Assembly: GCA_965554225.1 (NCBI GenBank)
Contig: CBEVZC010000034.1
Span: 1 to 25,462, forward strand
Origin: BMS3ABIN04 sp965554225
GTDB taxonomy: Bacteria > Bacteroidota > Ignavibacteria > Ignavibacteriales > Melioribacteraceae
Direction: 5' to 3'
DNA length: 25,462 nucleotides
Shown one piece after another: positions 22,620-25,462 of this stretch. Below the pieces are notes generated by a model that ran no database searches, had not been told where the DNA came from, and worked only from the letters and a program-made list of their open reading frames with translations. Positions within the stretch are counted from its first letter, which is position 1. Every line of letters begins with the position of its first letter. The position numbers and the translations under genes are program-made.

Positions 22620-25400
22620 TTAGACTATGTTAGAAATATATTCAAGGTTGTCTATTGTAGAAACTCCTAAATCAAAAGTTAATACTTCTCTTCCTGAATC
22701 CAGCAAAGCTTTCCTATCGCCGGAAGCTTGTGCGTGAATAAGTGTACCGAAAGTAATAGAGGATTTATTCTCACCGGGATTATCCGGAATTGCAATATCA
22801 TTTTCATTATCGGCAATGAATTGTATGAATAGTCCGTTTCCCGCATCACCTTTATGCAGTTGTCCCGTGGAGTGCAAAAAACGTGGTCCGAATCCGATTG
22901 TTGTTGCAATTTTGTATTTCCGTAAAATTTTAATGCGAAGTTCATTTAACAATCGGGCGGTTTCTTCATTGGGTGTAATAAACGCTTGAATTGCTATATA
23001 ATTATGCTGGTCTTCATTATTAGTTTTATCAAGGAAATTATTAAATGCACTCTTTAAATCACTACCGCTTATATTTCCCAAAATGCTTATTCCGTTTTCC
23101 GCTAAAGCTTTTTCTTCACTCGGTAATTTCCCAGTTTCCATAAATTTCTTAACCATTTCTCTGGCCGCAATTTTAGCGGATTCAACATTTGGCTGATCAA
23201 AAGGCTGAATTTTCAAACTCCATCCGGCTATTGCTATAGCGAATTCCCATCTTAAAAATTCACTTCCCAAATCATATTTATCGTTAAGAATAATTTCAAT
23301 TACCGGAAAACCACTTAAGATAAGTGATTCAACTTTTTCATCCAAATTACTATCATCTTTATAGCTAAGCACAACAAAAACCCTATCATCTCCGTAAAAT
23401 TCTTTTCCTTGAAATTCTTCATTCACGACCGGTAAAATACCTTTGCTGTTTTTACCTGTACTTTCTGCAATTAATTGTTCAACCCAGTTTTGAAAGGGTT
23501 TAAGCTCGGATGAAGTTAAAAAAGTAAGCTTATCAATTTTATTATTTGCCAATTCGCCTAAACTAACACCAAGAAAAGCATCTAGATTTTTATCGCTGTT
23601 TTTTAATTCTTTTATTTCCACGTCAGCACGATTAAGGATTAGTTCAATATCTACACCGACAAGAGCAGCTGGAACAATGCCAAAGAAAGATAAAGCTGAA
23701 AATCTTCCGCCTATATTGGGATCGTTAAGAAATGTTTTCCGGAAGTGCAATTCCGAAGCAATTTTTTCAAGTTTACTCCCGGGATCAGTTATTGCTACGA
23801 AATGCTTCCCTACTTCTTTTTTACTTAATTTGTCGAGTGTTAGGTTGTAAAAATACTTCATGAAAGAAAGGGTTTCTACAGTTCCGCCGGATTTGGTTGA
23901 CACAATAAATAATGTTTTCTCCAAATCGAATTCTTTGGTATATTTTAGAATTACCGCAGGATCTGTACTGTCCAAAACATGCAGATCGAGATATCCATTC
24001 TGAACACCGAAAGTTAGTCTGAATACCTCCGGAGCAAGGCTTGAACCGCCCATTCCCATCAGAAGTGCTGTTGTAAAACCATCGGATTTTACAGATTCTA
24101 CAAATTCTTTAATTTCACTTAGAGCCGCTCTTGTTTCAGCCGGACTATCGAGCCAGCCAAGACGATTTGATATTTCAGCCGGTTCATTCGACCAAACTGT
24201 AAAATCTTTTTCCCAAATTCTGGATACTATTTTTTCATTAATGAGCTTAGCGTAAGCAGCTGAAATCTGCTTTTCTTTCTCACCAAGATGAAAAATTATT
24301 GAGCTAGACTTTTTTTTTAACAAATCACATTTTTCTTCCAGACTGCTGATTATGCTTCTGAATGATTTGGAAAAAGATTCAACACCGTCTTTTTGTAATT
24401 TATCCGTAATTTTTATCATATCAATTTTAAGACCGGCTAATTTAGTCAAATTTTCATGTGCTTCTTCCAAACCTTTATCCACTCTAACTTCAACAGTACC
24501 GTGATCCAAAAAGTTGTTCAATGTAGATGGCGGAACAGTGTTAACCGTATTCGGACCAATAAGTTCATCAACATATAATGTATCGCGATATGCAGGATTC
24601 TTAGTACTTGTGCTCGCCCATAAAAGTCTTTGAATATTTGCACCTTTTTTCGTTAAGGCTTCCCATCTATCCCCTGAAAAAACATTTAAGAATTCTTCGT
24701 AAACGCTCTTTGAATATGAAACGGCAATTTTGCCCTGTAATTCTTTCACTCCGGCAGTTTCCAATTCTTTGTCAACAGCGGTTTCAATTCTACTTACAAA
24801 AAACGAGGCAACGGATGCCACTTTACTTAAATCACCGCCTCTTTTATCCAATTCTTCCAAGCCATCAATATATGCATTTGCAACATCAAGATAATTTTCT
24901 TTACTAAAAATTAACGTCACATTAACATTTATTCCCGAAGCAATTAGTTCGGTAACAGCCGGAAGCCCTTCTTTGGTAGCCGGAACCTTGATCATAACAT
25001 TTTTTCTACCCAGCTCTCTATATAACCTTTTAGCTTCATCGATTGTTTCTTCAATTTCGCTTGCCAATAACGGATTTACCTCCAAACTAACGTAACCGTC
25101 CAACCCCTGTGTTTTTTCAAAGACGGGCATTAATAAATCCGAAGCAAGACCGATATCTTTTTTTACCAACGCTTCATAAATTTCATGGATTGAAGATGTT
25201 GATTTTAGTACTGAAAGTATGTCTTCGTCATAAAAATCTGTACCCGTAATTGCTTTTTCAAAAATAGAAGGGTTTGAGGTCATTCCACGTAAACCTTGGT
25301 CAATTAATGACTTAAACTCACCGTTTAACAAAAAATCCCTTCTAATAAAATCATACCAAATTGATTGCCTAAGCTTAGCAAGCTCTTCAAATTTATTCAT
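22620..25400 (-). CDS. Bifunctional transaldolase / glucose-6-phosphate isomerase (926 aa)
   Basis: A fusion of two sugar-phosphate enzymes. The N-terminal half (about 1-350) is a transaldolase of the Tal type: MTSNPSIFEKAI near residue 40 and the Schiff-base lysine K138 in IKVPAT. It exchanges a dihydroxyacetone unit between sugar phosphates in the pentose phosphate pathway. The C-terminal half (about 380-926) is a phosphoglucose isomerase: GMGGSSLAPE near 452, STKSGGTVET for phosphate binding, IGGRFSALS near 565, and a late conserved stretch with QFIADNENDIAIP. It interconverts glucose-6-phosphate and fructose-6-phosphate. The length fits known Tal-PGI fusions of about 900-950 residues, and both halves keep their key motifs, so it looks functional and cytosolic. 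The ATG at 25400 has a GGAG Shine-Dalgarno six nt upstream. It belongs to central metabolism, shows no link to the PKS/NRPS genes, and is cut off from them by a hairpin. Confidence 0.95.
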   Translation of the reverse strand: MNKFEELAKLRQSIWYDFIRRDFLLNGEFKSLIDQGLRGMTSNPSIFEKAITGTDFYDEDILSVLKSTSSIHEIYEALVKKDIGLASDLLMPVFEKTQGLDGYVSLEVNPLLASEIEETIDEAKRLYRELGRKNVMIKVPATKEGLPAVTELIASGINVNVTLIFSKENYLDVANAYIDGLEELDKRGGDLSKVASVASFFVSRIETAVDKELETAGVKELQGKIAVSYSKSVYEEFLNVFSGDRWEALTKKGANIQRLLWASTSTKNPAYRDTLYVDELIGPNTVNTVPPSTLNNFLDHGTVEVRVDKGLEEAHENLTKLAGLKIDMIKITDKLQKDGVESFSKSFRSIISSLEEKCDLLKKKSSSIIFHLGEKEKQISAAYAKLINEKIVSRIWEKDFTVWSNEPAEISNRLGWLDSPAETRAALSEIKEFVESVKSDGFTTALLMGMGGSSLAPEVFRLTFGVQNGYLDLHVLDSTDPAVILKYTKEFDLEKTLFIVSTKSGGTVETLSFMKYFYNLTLDKLSKKEVGKHFVAITDPGSKLEKIASELHFRKTFLNDPNIGGRFSALSFFGIVPAALVGVDIELILNRADVEIKELKNSDKNLDAFLGVSLGELANNKIDKLTFLTSSELKPFQNWVEQLIAESTGKNSKGILPVVNEEFQGKEFYGDDRVFVVLSYKDDSNLDEKVESLILSGFPVIEIILNDKYDLGSEFLRWEFAIAIAGWSLKIQPFDQPNVESAKIAAREMVKKFMETGKLPSEEKALAENGISILGNISGSDLKSAFNNFLDKTNNEDQHNYIAIQAFITPNEETARLLNELRIKILRKYKIATTIGFGPRFLHSTGQLHKGDAGNGLFIQFIADNENDIAIPDNPGENKSSITFGTLIHAQASGDRKALLDSGREVLTFDLGVSTIDNLEYISNIV

Positions 25401-25462
25401 TTTTTCTCCAATGTTAATTACATATTTTTTCTTAAAAATTTATTTCATGTAAAACTAACAAA

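Noticed and set aside
22679..22945. Second minus-strand frame of 88 codons inside the transaldolase-PGI gene
   Set aside because: Fully contained in an alternative frame of the well-supported isomerase domain; no independent evidence.
1..25462. Mobile elements, CRISPR arrays, tRNA or rRNA genes
   Set aside because: No transposase-like protein, spaced direct repeats or structural RNA pattern was recognised on either strand.

Overview
The window is AT-rich bacterial DNA. Every convincing gene lies on the minus strand, so transcription runs from high to low coordinates. The organism is probably in the Bacteroidota/Ignavibacteriota neighbourhood. This rests on low GC, several starts without a clear Shine-Dalgarno, a transaldolase-phosphoglucose isomerase fusion of a kind I recall from such bacteria, and the style of the assembly-line proteins. 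It is an inference, not a taxonomic call.

Right end (22.6-25.4 kb): a housekeeping gene for a fused transaldolase/glucose-6-phosphate isomerase, followed by a strong hairpin, probably its terminator. Next (21.0-22.4 kb) is an NtrC-type response regulator (receiver, AAA+ with GAFTGA, Fis-type HTH), i.e. a sigma-54 activator. The 150 bp behind it hold a near-consensus sigma-54 promoter (GG-N10-GC) with a dyad about 85 bp upstream of the predicted start site. That promoter points into a small divergent CheW-like gene (20.4-20.9 kb), which sits 17 bp ahead of the first megasynthase gene.

Left 20.4 kb: a hybrid PKS/NRPS operon of four tightly packed genes (8-bp gap, 4-bp ATGA overlap, directly adjacent TAG/ATG). 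Domain order is FAAL-ACP-KS-AT-DH-ER-KR-ACP | KS-AT-ACP-C-A-PCP | KS-AT-KR-ACP | C... (cut by the window edge). Docking-like tails support a co-linear order. All three ATs carry the malonyl-type HAFHS motif. The adenylation pocket reads DASTVAAVCK in GrsA numbering, which I recall as a tyrosine code.

Reading the line: a fatty acid is activated as acyl-AMP and loaded on the ACP. It is extended by one fully reduced C2 unit and one unreduced beta-keto C2 unit, then amidated with tyrosine. The tyrosine is extended by malonate and ketoreduced to a statine-type gamma-amino-beta-hydroxy acid, and the chain passes to a further NRPS. Expected product class: a lipopeptide-polyketide with an internal tyrosine-derived statine unit. 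Release, transport and PPTase functions are not in the window.

The most unusual feature is the regulatory head: an enhancer-binding protein, a sigma-54 promoter and a CheW-like protein in front of a lipopeptide assembly line. No RNA genes, insertion sequences or CRISPR arrays were seen, and no gene-free stretch exceeds 300 bp.
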